Shown here in pieces: positions 44,905 through 56,876 of a stretch of DNA of 64,000 bases (position 1 is the stretch's first letter; the number at the start of each line of letters is the position of its first letter). The notes beneath the pieces were generated by a model. It did no database searches and was not told the origin of the DNA. It saw only the letters and a list, made by a program, of their open reading frames with translations. Location of the stretch: NCBI GenBank assembly GCA_000708835.1, contig DF237097.1, positions 1 through 64,000 of the forward strand, given 5' to 3'. A program made the translations under genes and the position numbers. Origin of the DNA: Klebsormidium nitens. Its lineage: Eukaryota > Streptophyta > Klebsormidiophyceae > Klebsormidiales > Klebsormidiaceae.

Positions 44905-45722
44905 ATATGTGCTGGTGGGAAGCTGAGTGACTATGATCAAAGCGCAATTCAAGTCTGAGCTGTTTCTGAGAGGTGGCTAGGGGTTCAGCTTGCCGCCGCG
45001 TGCCGCCACTTTGAAAGCTGCTCCCTCCATCTGGCGCACGTCCTTACATTGAGTTGAATTGTGCCATTCCCCCAGGTACTATGTTTGTTCATGGTGTTTG
45101 AATCCGCGGGCCCGCCAATCGAGGTAGCGGCTGCGCGCAGCCGGGGCCGCGCCGCGGCCGAACCGGGCCGCGCGCAGGGTTTCGGCCCACATCCAAGGTT
45201 CCAACGATCTAGATCGGGTCATATTCAGAGTTTGGGTACACGGTAGATTCGCTGAGGTTATAACTTCGTGGCTTTGGACGGCTAAGATTCATGAAGAGAC
45301 ATCTTCATCCATCGACGCCTTCGATAATCAGTTGGTTACAGCCAGGCGGTTTGCGACTTAAAAACCCGGCTTCATCAGGCTTAACCCTGATTAAGCGTCA
45401 ATCCTGGTGTTCACTAACCCAGGTGGTTTAGTGTCCGTCTCCTTGTGGATCCCCAGATTCTAGCTGCGAACATCTGGGCCGTGGACGTGTCCACCTCAGC
45501 AGCGTGGGTGGCAGACAGATTCTGTTGTCCGCATGAATCTCCTTCGCACAAGGAAGGGTGGCTGCATTGCTTGCGCGTACCTACAGATCAGCACCGACAC
45601 AAAACAGCGCACAGATCTCTGAATAAGTTCAGGGCGGCCGCCTTCTTGTTGTGTTGGTACGTTGTTACGCAGGAAAAGTTGGAGGTGAATTTACCTTGTG
45701 GAGCTGGGAGACGGGCGCAGCA
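44905..45722. promoter_or_regulatory. Divergent interval between the phosphatase and pyrophosphorylase genes, with a GC-rich core
   Basis: 818 bp separate the two start codons. A dense GC-rich segment at about 45105-45182, full of CGCGC and GGCCG words, stands out from its flanks and looks like a CpG-rich core promoter. No TATA box was recognised. The 45605-45722 part is probably the 5' untranslated region of the pyrophosphorylase gene. Confidence 0.45.
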
Positions 45723-48700
45723 ATGGCAGCTTCGATGTCAGCTGCGGCGACCGCCTCACAGCTGACGTTTTCGTCTTGTACCGCTTCGGTGTCTTCCAGA
45801 GCCGAAAGCCGGCCACAGAGCGTTGCTGGCTCGTGTAGATATAGCAGTCGCAGAGGGTTTTTGAATGGAGCGAGCGATGTGTTGGGATCGGGGAGCAGTG
45901 ACGGGATCAGGGGACGGCAAATCGCGGCTCCGGTTGTAAAGAGACAGGCAGTTCGGACGCAACGCTTCAAAGTCCCTTCTGCTGTCTCAGATTCAGGCTT
46001 GGGGCAAGCAGATACCGATCTGAACCCTGATGCAGGAAAGGTGAGGCTTCCTTTCAAGCTATCCCTTTCACAAGAATGGAAGAGAGCAGCAATGTGAGGT
46101 CCTTAGAAGACTGAGGAGGGAGACTGACAAGTCGCAGATTTGGCGGTGTTTAGCATGCACTTCCATTTTTACCTTGGATCCGATTGGACTCTATTTAAAG
46201 GATGAAGCGTTTGCTTTCCTGGCGGATTTGATCAGATCGGACTGACTGTAGGCTGTGTTGGGAGCCTTGTTCTCTCTTTCAAGTTCTTAGCGCATTCCTT
46301 GCCACGTCGTGCATGAATATTGAGAGGGACAGATTCTCTCGATTTATCCCTGTACGCAGCGTAGGTTAAATCTTCTTTTGCTGGTCATGTTGTGGAGCTG
46401 CTTTCGCCTCATGAATCATTACAAGAAGCCTTCCGAACTTTGCCGATTCAAGGTGTCCCCCATTCTTTCTATTGCGAAAAGGCCTACGTGTTTGCAGAAT
46501 TAGTTTGAGTAGGCAGCACTTGCCTTTTTGACACTTCTTTCAAAGATTCTCCTTACAAGTCCAGCGACTCTCATTTCCTGGGCAATTGTTTACAAGAGCT
46601 CGTGCTGATTAGGCTGCAGCCCATTTTGCAGCTGTTGTGTGAAATCTGGCAGTGAGTTGGATATATTGAGGCGCCATTTCTAGATTGAGCAATTGCGAAA
46701 CATATTCCTGCCACCATTGTGGCTCCGTCAACCTGTTAGTTGAACACACACGAATGCGTCGCAAAGTGCATGTTGAGCGCTTATGACCTCCCTATCATCC
46801 ACAATGCCTGTTCTCCGATGATTGGCAGTCTTGCTCGTACCGTTTTCTGCACATATTCGCCATGACTCGCCTCCGGGCTGCTCAGTTTGGCATGTTTTGA
46901 AAGTGAGCTCTGCAGTCTTTCTGATTAGGGTCTTGGTAATGGTGAAGCTATGTTTGATCAATATCTCTGAAGGATTGAGAGAATGGGTCGCTGGTTTGGC
47001 AATTGAGCAACGGGGTGGCGCCTCTATCGAACACTGTGCAGTTTCAGTTGGAAAACCATGTTTGCAGCCAAAAATCTCTTTGGTATTGTATATATGCTGT
47101 GCTTGGTATACAAGGATTTGCAGTACTCAGTGTCGCTGCCACTTTGTTCTCCACTCGCTGTTCTCGCGAGCATGCTGCACACATTGGTGTCTGCAGTATA
47201 AAGGCCAGTTCGTCTCGGGAGTCTGTTGTGTTCCTTCTGATGGAAAGCTGACCCTTCAGAAAAGGTGGACTACTTCATTCCAAACAACTCACGAGCTTTC
47301 GTAGTCTACTTTCACCATGAGACAAGAAAAATTCTGGTCTTACAATCGCGCATGCAAGGGTAGCTGAAGGCAATTTGCAGATCTCATGCTCATCAAGAGG
47401 TCAACTTGAGGGATCATCATAGCGCTGATTGTGTGCCTTGAAAAGGACTTTTGATTTGTTTGCAAGTGGCGCTGACAAAACTCCCTCACGAACATGAGAC
47501 TGGTGACTCTGGCCCGGAAAGGTCCTGTCAAAAGTTTAGATTGTGAATGCTATTGACCTGGTTGTCAATCCTTGTGTGATGCAATTTTGCTGTCATCTAC
47601 CGCACAGTTTTCACCTGAGCGCTTCCTTATGAGTGACACACGGCCCGAATGAAAATGGAGGAATCTGGAGTTCAATCAGTTGCGACTTGGCAATCCTTAC
47701 TCTATTCCAATATTGCTCAAATATTCCAATATTTCTCAAATATTCCAACATTGCTCAAATATTCCAATATTTCTCAAATAGCTGATGCCTGGCAGCACAT
47801 TGTCTTTCTTGTTACTTGGACGTTGTCAGGAACAGTTGTTGCTACTGAGGGCTCCAATCACTAATTGTACTCCCCATCTCTTTGCCTACCGTTGAAAGTG
47901 GTGGCGCTTTTGAAAGATTCCTTCAGTGTAGCAGAATTTCAATATCCGCTCTTCTGCATAGATGTTTGGTTTTGCATTTTATCCCTACCGCTGCTGAGGC
48001 CTGTACAGCAGATACACTGAAAGGTGAACTCTCTTGAGCGTGGCGGCCGGCGAAAGTCGGCGCTCGTGTGGTTACTGTCAAAGTGCTATAAGGCCACGCC
48101 ACACCATGTAGGAATTGTACAGTCCTACGTGCTTGCCTTCAATGTGCGCCGCTTCAAATACCCTGCCCTTTTCTTTTCCTCGCATAAGTCTTGCACTCCA
48201 ATACAATCGCCGAGACTGATGCGATCGCTGTCCTTGACCAAGCTCTTTTGTCAGCAAAGGGCATCTGACCCAACTCACATTTGTCCCATTGGTCCAAAAG
48301 CACATGACCTCTTAGGGCCTCAAAGCACGACACTCCCCGCCGCCTCTCAGTCGCCAAGGAAATTCCCTCCGCTCATTGCATCCCTTCCCGTCGGCAGAGC
48401 GTCCTCGGAATTATTCTGGGGGGCGGCGCCGGCACCCGCCTCTACCCCCTCACCAAGAAGCGCGCCAAGCCGGCGGTCCCCCTGGGCGCCAACTACCGCT
48501 TGATCGACATCCCCGTCAGCAACTGCATCAACAGCAACATCCGCAAGATCTACGTCCTCACACAATTCAACTCCGCGTCCCTCAACCGGCACCTGTCGCG
48601 CGCCTACTCCAAGAACATGGGCAGCCACAAGCAGGAGGGCTTCGTCGAGGTGCTGGCCGCGCAGCAGTCCCCCGAGAACCCCAACTGGTTCCAGGTACGT

Positions 48701-51700
48701 ACGCAGAGCTTTGCGCTGTCAAGAAGCTCTTAGAGCGAAGGGTGACTCTGTCTTTTTCATGTTGCTGCTGAGACTGGCTGTCAAATTATACTGGGGTTTC
48801 GCATGAAAGTTTCTCTGCGGACTGCTGCTGCAACCTTTCCAGTAAGCCAAGCCCTTTTCGGGTAGCCCACTTAGTGCTTCCTTCTATCACCTTACTCGTA
48901 CAGATGGAAGCAATTTCTTCGATGCTCGCCTGACAATTTGGTGCTAAAGCTTTCAGGGCTCAATGGCAAGACTTTGATGTCCTTCATGAAGAGGAGTCAT
49001 CATGGAAGGGCTCTAGTGCATAGTGTGTAGCCTGCATTGACTGGGATGCGTTTTGACTCATGTGCACAATCTGAACGCGCACTTGGATGACCCCTTGACA
49101 AAACGGCGTCTGGCACGGCAAGAACGCCGCTTTGGCGTAGCCCGCTCGGGGAGTGCATAATCCCAGAAGTCCTATGCCTGGTTCGAGCTGGGCAAGGACA
49201 AGAGACTCCTCCAGACTGCTTTCAATTAGAATTGGGATGCTGATAAAAAAGAAACGGTTTCAATCCAATCTCTCAAACCGTTTTTCAGGGTACGGCGGAC
49301 GCGGTGCGGCAGTACCTGTGGCTATTTGAGCAGGTCAAAGACATCCAGGAGTTCATCATTTTGGCCGGAGACCAGCTGTACCGTATGGACTACCAGCGCT
49401 TCATCCTGTGCCATCGCGAGACGGGCGCTGACATCACCGTCGCGGCGCTCCCGATGGACGAGGCGCGCGCGCAGGCGTTCGGGCTCATGAAGATCGACAA
49501 CAAGGGCCGCATCACCGAGTTCTCGGAGAAGCCCAAGGGAGAAGCGCTCAAGGCGATGCAGGTCAGGGGTTGTTTATGTCGAAGTTTTTGAATCTCAAAA
49601 GCAGCCGCAACAGGAAGGATGTCAAAGTTCCGAGTTATGGCGTAAGACCTCCGTTTGTGTTAGCCGTCCGGTGAGGGTCCAGCCTTTAGAAACTCGCTTC
49701 ATCATATCCTTCCGATAAAAAACCTGCAGAGGTTTTTTGTGTGAGTTTCTAGCGAGAGCGCTTAGCAATGAGAGTTGATGAGCTGGCATGAATGCTCCGG
49801 TGGCTCCGTTGTCTTGCTGTCTATTCGCATCATGCGTAAGATGTTGTGGTGCATGTGATGGCCTGGGGGCTTACATCAGACGCTGGTGAAGATGCGTACG
49901 ATTGTTTTGTGATTCGTCTCACTGCTGACCTTGCCCTCCTTAGACCTTCCGATCCGTGTGCTTCAAGCTTGGCAAGGCACCTCAGAAAAACGAGGACCGT
50001 CTGAAAGTGGGCTCCCAAACAAATCTGTCATTTGGCATAACTTGCAAACCACAGCCTTTGACTCTAACCTGCTGTTCGCGCGGCAAGAATTCTCCAATTT
50101 TTCAGGGTTTTCCTATCGGTGCCAAAGACCCTCTGGACATGTGGAGTCATATATTACCTAATATCTGAATGCCTGAAGCTTTTCGGGTCCAACACGCACG
50201 CCTAAACACAGTTCAACTCAAACGCTCAAATCTCGTTTTTTCCAACCCGGGAATGTTGTCTAACCTTAACCCGAAAACTCCCGCCAGGTGGACACGACGG
50301 TGCTGGGCCTGGACGAGGAGCGCGCGAAGGACCTGCCGTACATTGCGAGCATGGGCATCTACGTCATCAGCCGTGACGCCATGCTGCAGCTGCTGCGCAC
50401 CGAGTTCCCCGAGGCCAACGACTTCGGCAGCGAGGTCATCCCGGGAGCTACCGAGAAGGGTATGAAGGTGGGCAAAACACTCCCAGTTTAGTTTGTGCTC
50501 CTTGAAAAGGTTGATTGGTAGTTTACGGATGGTGCTTTAGGGCCTGCTTTTGGAACTCACAAGAAGTCAACGACTTCGGCAGTGAGGACATTCCGGGAGC
50601 CACCAAGATGAGCATTATGCTGGGCCCAGTCGTCCAGAGATCTTGCTTGGGTTGTTCCTCGGCCAGGTCCTTCGAGTTGTCGGATAATAGGGTTTCGAGG
50701 GACGGGTTTGGAGCACTGATGCGCATGGAATGGAAAAGACGGTAACCAGTTACTGGTATGTACGAACAGGCGCACCGACGAAAGCCTGGACCTAAAACTT
50801 AATCCTGCGCTTTCGCTGTTGTGCTTACCTACATGACCTTTCAAGCGCAACAGGAGAGAACAGAAGCGTAAAAGCTTCTAAAAGGTTAGCAGCAACGGGG
50901 AATATCACCTGACACGTGGCGTTTGCGCTCGTCCGCAGGTCCAAGCATACCTGTACGACGGCTACTGGGAGGACATTGGCACCATCGAGGCGTTCTACCA
51001 CGCCAACCTGGGCCTGACCAAGCCGGAGCCCGAGTTTGCGTAAGTGATGTCAGACCGCTGACGCCATCCCGCATCGAGTGTGCTGCTTGAATGGTCCACG
51101 TCTTGTTCATGAATCTATTGTGCCGAAAAGTCTGGTGACGTCTTGTCTTTTCGAGGAGGCGGATGTAGAGGGGATTGCGGGCGTGTCCTTGCTAACAGGC
51201 CGTTCGACATTAGAATTGTCACGCCGTTTGAACCCTCTACCGATGGCGGATAACATCAACTCGCGCTCAGTCGTTTGACCCAGGTTGTCGTCCTCGGATC
51301 ACATCAGATCTATCGTTGTTGATCAAAGGCCCAGGCGGATCACCGAATGCAGGCTCTCAACGTCCGGCTAGTCCCGACGGAGTCTCACCTGTTCCCGTAT
51401 GCTCGGCAGTTTGTACGATCGGTCTGCCCCCATCTATACCCAGCCCCGGTATCTACCCCCGTCCAAGGTGCAGGGCAGCGACATCTCCCAGAGCGTCATT
51501 GGCGAGGGTTGCATCATCAAGGTGCGGTGCTGACGTCACGTCGCCTTCGGTCCTGCTGTGTATTTTGGGCTTGGTGATGCCTTAAGCCTTGAGGCGAATG
51601 CTCTTACTTCGCAGGAAACTTCGCCCCGACTTTGGGCCGAATGTTGGCTGTTGAGGTTTCGAAGGGCTGCTTAGAGACGTGGAAAGAAAGGCGCTCTAGG

Positions 51701-53431
51701 CCTTTCCAGCTCTACGTTTTCACGGCCTGATGCTTACCGATTGTTTCGAGCCTTAAGGATAAAAAGACGCTGTCGACCAGAAGGCCAGCAGGGCATGCAG
51801 CGCCTGATTGACGCGGCGGTGGAGGACGTGCGCTTGTAAAAGCCCCCAATTTGAGATTGATCAAACTTGTATATTCGTCTCCGTGGGTTCAAAATGTAAT
51901 GCGTTGGTGCGGAGATCATCTCTTTCTGTTTTGCATCTGCTTCCGGGAAAGCCTCGCATCCAGGGGCAGAACCTTCTGACAACGCACCGACCAGCGGCAG
52001 CACATCTCTTGCATTCCCTTGAAATCGAAAGCGACCGAACGTGATCCGCATTGTGATCGCCAGGTTTCTTAGATACGGCAGCCGTCTGACTCGAAGATCG
52101 AGACTCGAGGAATGAACCAAGCGCTTTCTCATTCTCAGGAGAGCGCCAAGGTGCACGGGTCCGTGGTGGGCCTGCGCTCCTGGATTGACCAGGGCGCAAT
52201 CATTGAGGACACGCTACTCATGGGCGCTGATTATTACGAGGTAAGAGCATCCCTGACCATGCGAAGACTGGCCGTTTCCGCTGCTTTTTCTCGTGTACCG
52301 TTCTTGCTCTTTGCGATAACGAGCAACTCTCAATAGGGTTTTCCCGAAAGCGGATTGCCAAGCTCTCTTGTGAACAGATCTGCAGTCGCGTCAAAGCTTT
52401 CCGAGAGAAAGTTATCTTCCTCTGGAGAGCGGCGCAAAACAAGTGCCGTCGCTTTATACCGGGCTCTGGATCCGATCGATCTGCCTTGTTGGGTCAGACT
52501 GACAACGGCTTATCTTTTCCGTGGCTGAGCGCTCGGGTTTTCATTGTCTTTATCATCTTCCGCTGTTCCGCTGAGCATTTTCGTGGTTTATGCTGAGCGC
52601 TAAGTTTTCCGGTGAGTCTTTTGTCGAGGCCTGAGTTCTTTGGTGAGTTTTTCGCTGATCAAGGAGCAGCGGGAGAAGCTGGTCTCTTTGCCCATGACGT
52701 CAGCTCTGACCACCGCTTATCTTTCCGAGACTGAGCGCTGGCGATTCGCCCTTTCTGCAGACGGAAGAGCAGCGGAAGGAGCTACTGGCCACATGCCGAT
52801 GCCAGAGTCCAGTTTATCTCCTTGTGACGTCATCTGTGCTTTACGATTGTCTTTCTCTGAAACTGAGCACTGACAAATCCGCTCTTGCCCCAGACGGAGG
52901 AGCAGCGGGAGGAGCTGTTGGCCAAGGGCCAGATCCCCATGGGCATCGGCAAGGGCACTATCATCAGGAAAGCCATCATCGACAAGAACGCGCGCATTGG
53001 CGAGAACGTGCAGGTGGGCACTCTCAACCCTTTCTTTCTTTCAATTCTTTTCTTCTCCTTTTGTGTCCTCCACGTTTTCCGCCGTCAAGGGTCTGCCTCT
53101 GCTGTTCTTGTACGGAAGGCCTGCTTCCCTGTGCGATGCATGGGGCATCGTCATTTAGATGCGGGTGTATCAGATATAAGGACCTCATCGTGTTGGGCAG
53201 TCATGCTCTCCTAAGAATTGAACGAACATAGGAGTTTAGAGCTGGTCTTGCCCCTTCTTGCACGTTGTCGGCAGTTCCGTTGATTTTCTAAATGAGAATA
53301 TCCTCGTTTTGCAGATCATCAACAAGAACAACGTTCAGGAGCAGGAGAGAGAGACGGACGGGTACTTCATCAGGTCAGGTATTGTCACCGTCTTTAAGGA
53401 CGCCACGATCCCCGCTGGTACCGTTATCTAA
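45723..53431 (+). CDS. APS1: ADP-glucose pyrophosphorylase small (catalytic) subunit, plastid, nine exons
   Basis: Exons 45723-46040, 48398-48694, 49289-49561, 50288-50467, 50939-51039, 51410-51521, 52139-52240, 52894-53013 and 53315-53431 join in frame to 539 residues. Exon 1 encodes a Ser/Ala-rich plastid transit peptide. Catalysis begins with [20 protein letters not shown], the nucleotide-binding loop, then [77 protein letters not shown] and [17 protein letters not shown]. The C-terminus is the left-handed beta helix ending [17 protein letters not shown]. This small-subunit type makes ADP-glucose from glucose-1-phosphate and ATP, the committed step of starch synthesis, with a regulatory large subunit that is not in this window. 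Intron 1 (2.36 kb) separates targeting from catalysis. Introns 4 and 7 contain echoes of adjacent exon edges. Confidence 0.97.
47704..47779 (+). repeat. Four-copy 19-bp tandem repeat in pyrophosphorylase intron 1
   Basis: The unit ATTCCAATATTNCTCAAAT repeats four times head to tail. The variable base alternates G, T, G, T, so the array reads as two copies of a 38-bp higher-order unit; the third copy has one further change. It is AT-rich against a GC-balanced background. Confidence 0.9.
50560..50625 (+). repeat. Echo of the 3' edge of pyrophosphorylase exon 4 in the next intron
   Basis: AACGACTTCGGCAG followed by GAGG, CATTCCGGGAGCCACC and ATGC at 50569-50620 repeats, 152 bp later, the end of exon 4 (AACGACTTCGGCAG, GAGG, ATCCCGGGAGCTACC). 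The encoded NDFGSE and PGAT are still recognisable. The donor is degraded. Confidence 0.85.
52490..52893 (+). repeat. Tandem echoes of the pyrophosphorylase exon 8 acceptor region
   Basis: The true exon 8 start (CAG then ACGGAGGAGCAGCGGGAGGA at 52894) is preceded by a close copy at 52761 (CTGCAG then ACGGAAGAGCAGCGGAAGGA), 133 bp upstream. A further decayed copy lies at about 52661 (GGAGCAGCGGGAGAAGCTGG). Intron words such as TGACGTCA and ACTGAGCGC also recur at matching spacing. The 52761 copy keeps an intact acceptor with a pyrimidine tract. Confidence 0.85.
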
Positions 53432-54865
53432 TATACGACTCTTGGATAGATTCAGTCATCCGTCTCTTACATGGAGTGCCAGCTTTGGTGGAACCATGTG
53501 ATGAGGCTCTGAGGTTACCAGAGGGGCTAGGCAGCTCTTGCTATCTTGGCACGGAGCTATGTCAGAAGAGACCCTAGCCTGCGGCAGTAGTCAAAATACT
53601 GACAGTGTTTGTCACTCCCGGTTTTGCTTAAACGTACTGCCCCTAGCTCGACGCTCTTGGCGTGGCGTGGGACAGGCTGCGAAGTGAAAGAAAACTCTTA
53701 CTCGCTATGGTTGCAATGTTTTTCGTGCAACTTACGGGCTGACTTCTGGCTATTACAATTTCAAAACGTCGTTGCCCTGAACCCACCGCAAGTTGCACAT
53801 TACGCAAGATGCAGCCCAGGATTCCAAGGCATATGATGAAGTATACACATGCTGATTGACGAGTACATCGCGTTTGCTTTTCAAGTTCAGCCTCAATGTC
53901 AGTATGTTCCAACAACGCTGTGCTTGGTACATATGCTTATATGTTTGGATCAGCCCGCCTCTGGTGGCACCTATTACAAATGCAGTGACTTCTCGCACAT
54001 ATATATGCCAGGCCTCTGAATATTATAGGCTACTTACAGTAGTCGGACAAACAAATGCATTTATTTCCTTGTGGTCCGTGGAGATATGGCCCGTTGTCTC
54101 TGTCGCACAGTCACAGGCAGCAACATACATGCATACAGCTGTGACCGGCCTACAGGCCGGTAGTTGAAGTCGTTGCCAGGTCAACGATAGTCAGCAATTA
54201 TTATGTCGTCATCGTTCCGATAATGTCGTATTCGGCGGCCAATCCACTCTACTAGCGAACCAGCCGGGTCGCCCAACGAATCCCCCGGTGGCTTCGGTCG
54301 AGACCTGCGTTAAAGGCAGCGGCAACTTCCGTCACGCCGCCAGCCGTACAGATGTGGAAAGTCAGCTTCTGCAGCTTCAAGAGCAACCATATGTCATGTA
54401 TGAGTTCAAATGCGTTAGGCCTCACTCTCAGGATGCTGCTCGGCAATGCTGCGCATCTGCAGATTTGATGATCCGTTGACTGCAAAGGGGCTGCAAAGTA
54501 ACTTCAGAACAGCCAGTTCTTGGACGCAGCTCGTCGACTAGAGCTTGGAGCCACTTTGACTAGAAGAATCCAACAGCTGCAGTCTCACATTAGTACACAC
54601 AGGCAAACGCTCGACACTTGACGAATCATCCCGGGAAAATACCAGCTAATATGCTGGTAGAGCTGATCGGAGTGGTGGGGACCAACACTAAGGACCTCAA
54701 TCCGGAACCTTTGTCTTGGGCGCTGCAAAGCAGCAAATTACAGTACCGACTGAAAAGTATAAAACCCAGCTAGCAGATCCAACTCCTCCATTCTGTCAGC
54801 TCGCAGTCTCAGATTCACTTCCATCTCAACACACCAAACCTCCGCCCGCCAATTGCTTTTCAGCT
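53432..54865. other. Intergenic region between the pyrophosphorylase and the secreted orphan
   Basis: About 1.4 kb. The left part should contain the 3' untranslated region of the pyrophosphorylase gene and the right end a TATA-type promoter for the next gene. Short open frames on both strands carry no recognisable motif. Confidence 0.5.
54758..54764 (+). promoter_or_regulatory. TATA box of the secreted-protein gene
   Basis: TATAAAA lies 102 bp upstream of the ATG at 54866. The sequence between is pyrimidine-rich and lacks another ATG, as expected for a short leader. It is one of the few convincing TATA boxes in the window. Confidence 0.55.
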
Positions 54866-56876
54866 ATGGCTATCAACAAAGGGACGAGAAAGTCTGGCAG
54901 CGGACTCGCAGTGGGGGGGCTCCTCCTGGCTGCGCTGCTAGCTGCGGTGGCCCCCCCCGCTCTGGCCAACCTGGATCCTGCCCAGTGCCCCTTCGAGCTG
55001 GGTTACAACCCGGTGTTCAATGCGGATGGCAGCGTTCTCTCCTGCGTAAAAGGTGAAAGAGTTATTGGCTCTGGCTAAAAAGTCTTTATTTATGGCTTCA
55101 AACATCCTGTCTTTTCGCAAGCGTTTATGCTTGTTAAGAGGACGGTAGGTTTGGATCTTGGTACTGAAAGTGCAGCAAGATCTTATGGCCTTTGTTGACT
55201 GGCTTCAGATTGGTTGGGTTCACAACCGGTATCGGTACATGCCTGTTGCAACTGAAGCTGTTTGGTCAGATTCGTTTCAACCACCGAATAATGGCCAGCT
55301 GTTCCAAAGAAGGATAAGATCTGCTCAGGAAGAGGGCGCGGCGCGCGAAACTTGAACCGGTACAGAAGGTTGATGCGCACAGATGCAGATCAAGGGCCTT
55401 CCACCCTGGCTGGTCCCTTCCTGATCTCTGACTGTGGGACTTCCCTCTACTGACTTCACCGGTTTCTGGCCTGCTCCCCTTCCCACTCAATATTCCGACC
55501 ATCCTATGATTCAACCCTCGAACGTTTTTTACGATTGCGGTATCTCCTCGTTTCCAGTACAATCAGGAGTCGCTCTTCTTCAAAAACACCGCCCCGAAAA
55601 GGTTCGGAAGACAATGCCCACGTGATTTGACCATTCAATTTCGGTTTTGTTTGACCGTCTCGCTCCTTCTTGACAATCTTCCTCCAGTCTAACCTCGCCT
55701 TTCACCCCACTTCCTAACAACCACAGAGAGAGGTCAGCGTTATTCAATCTCCGTTCGTGGTCGTTTCAGTGACGTTCTACCAAGCGAGTGTGGTTCACAT
55801 CCGGTTCGATGGCTTTCAACAAACGTGGTCAAAAGCAAAAGCTTCCTCTGTTCAATGGTTCTCCAGCTTTAACCTCGCCTAAACCCCTGCAGGTTCGGAG
55901 AAGTTTGAGGTCGATCAACCCAATGGCATCCTCGCGCGCTCCCTCCGCGGCATCGGAACAAGCCTCCAGTCCATCCAGATCGCTGCGACGCAACTAGACC
56001 TGGCGACTTTCGCCAAGTTCCAGGATCCCCAAGTGACGTTCTTCCTGCAGGACGGCGTCCCCCGCACTGCGGGAGACCCCGTCCTGGTCGCCTTTTTGTT
56101 CGACCCGGCCGTCTTCACGTACGCGCCTGGCGTGGACGTGCACAGCATCTTTGAGGTGAGTTTGTTGGTACATATATCTTCGTTTATGCAAGTTGAGGTT
56201 TGTTGGTGTGCGTCTCATAATAATCGGGATGTCGGTTGAGGTAAATATGGCTTGGAAGCTGAATTCTTTCTCCTGGTTGTCAAGCGTGCCCGAATTGTAA
56301 CGGTGATCAAGTTTTCTTCAAGACTTTTCCAAGTGGTTCAGCTCGAGATAAGCGATCAGGAGGTTTACGTCCGGAAGAAACATTCTGGTGTCTCAAGCAT
56401 TCAGAGCTCGACGGCTCGTCCATCCGCTCATGCCAAAGGTCTTGATATCCGTCGCTCGTCCACAGCAACGAAGCCACAACGTTTGACTCATATTCTTATG
56501 ACGTGCTCTTTCTTACTGTACTGTCTCATTGCAAGAATGTCTGGAAAAACGCCCCGGTTTCGCACCTTGTGGCAAGCCTGGATACGCATCGACCGCCCCT
56601 GCTTCGCAGCTGTTGCACCATTCCTTTGCGTGCTTAGCATTCTCGACTAGAACTTTCAACCTGGTGTTAAATGTCATTTCTGACTTACAGGTGTCCAACT
56701 ACAAGTTCCTGGCCGGCAGCCCCACCAGCGCGTCCCTCCACGTCAGGCTCATCACGCAGACGTCATACGTGGATTACGACAGCGTCTGGCGCTTCAATGA
56801 CGTCGGCGACCCGTCCGGCAAGAAGCTGTGGCAGCTCTTCCAGGCGTTCAACCTGGTCGTTACGCCGCGCAGCTAA
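54866..56876 (+). CDS. Secreted or lumenal protein of unknown function, three exons
   Basis: Exons 54866-55052, 55893-56155 and 56691-56876 join in frame to 211 residues; donors GTGAAA and GTGAGT, acceptors CTGCAG and TTACAG. Residues 1-15 are basic, then a strongly hydrophobic run (GLLLAALLAAVAPPALA) ends in an ALA-type signal-peptidase site. The mature part has a short Cys-containing start (CPFELGYNP, then LSCVKG), so one disulfide is possible. It continues as a beta-rich domain with alternating hydrophobics: VTFFLQDGVP, VLVAFLFDPAVF, ASLHVRLITQTSYV, ending LFQAFNLVVTP. I do not recognise the family. Secretion to wall or vacuole, or import into the thylakoid lumen, are both possible from the leader. 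Confidence 0.72.

Noticed and set aside
44905-44952. Longer N-terminus for the phosphatase
   Set aside because: The frame is open upstream of 44904 but opens with TTG; the first in-frame ATG at 44904 is the better start.
46822-47304. 160-codon open frame inside pyrophosphorylase intron 1
   Set aside because: Cys/Trp/Val-rich composition without a domain, no ATG-to-promoter context, and fully within the intron of a well-supported gene.
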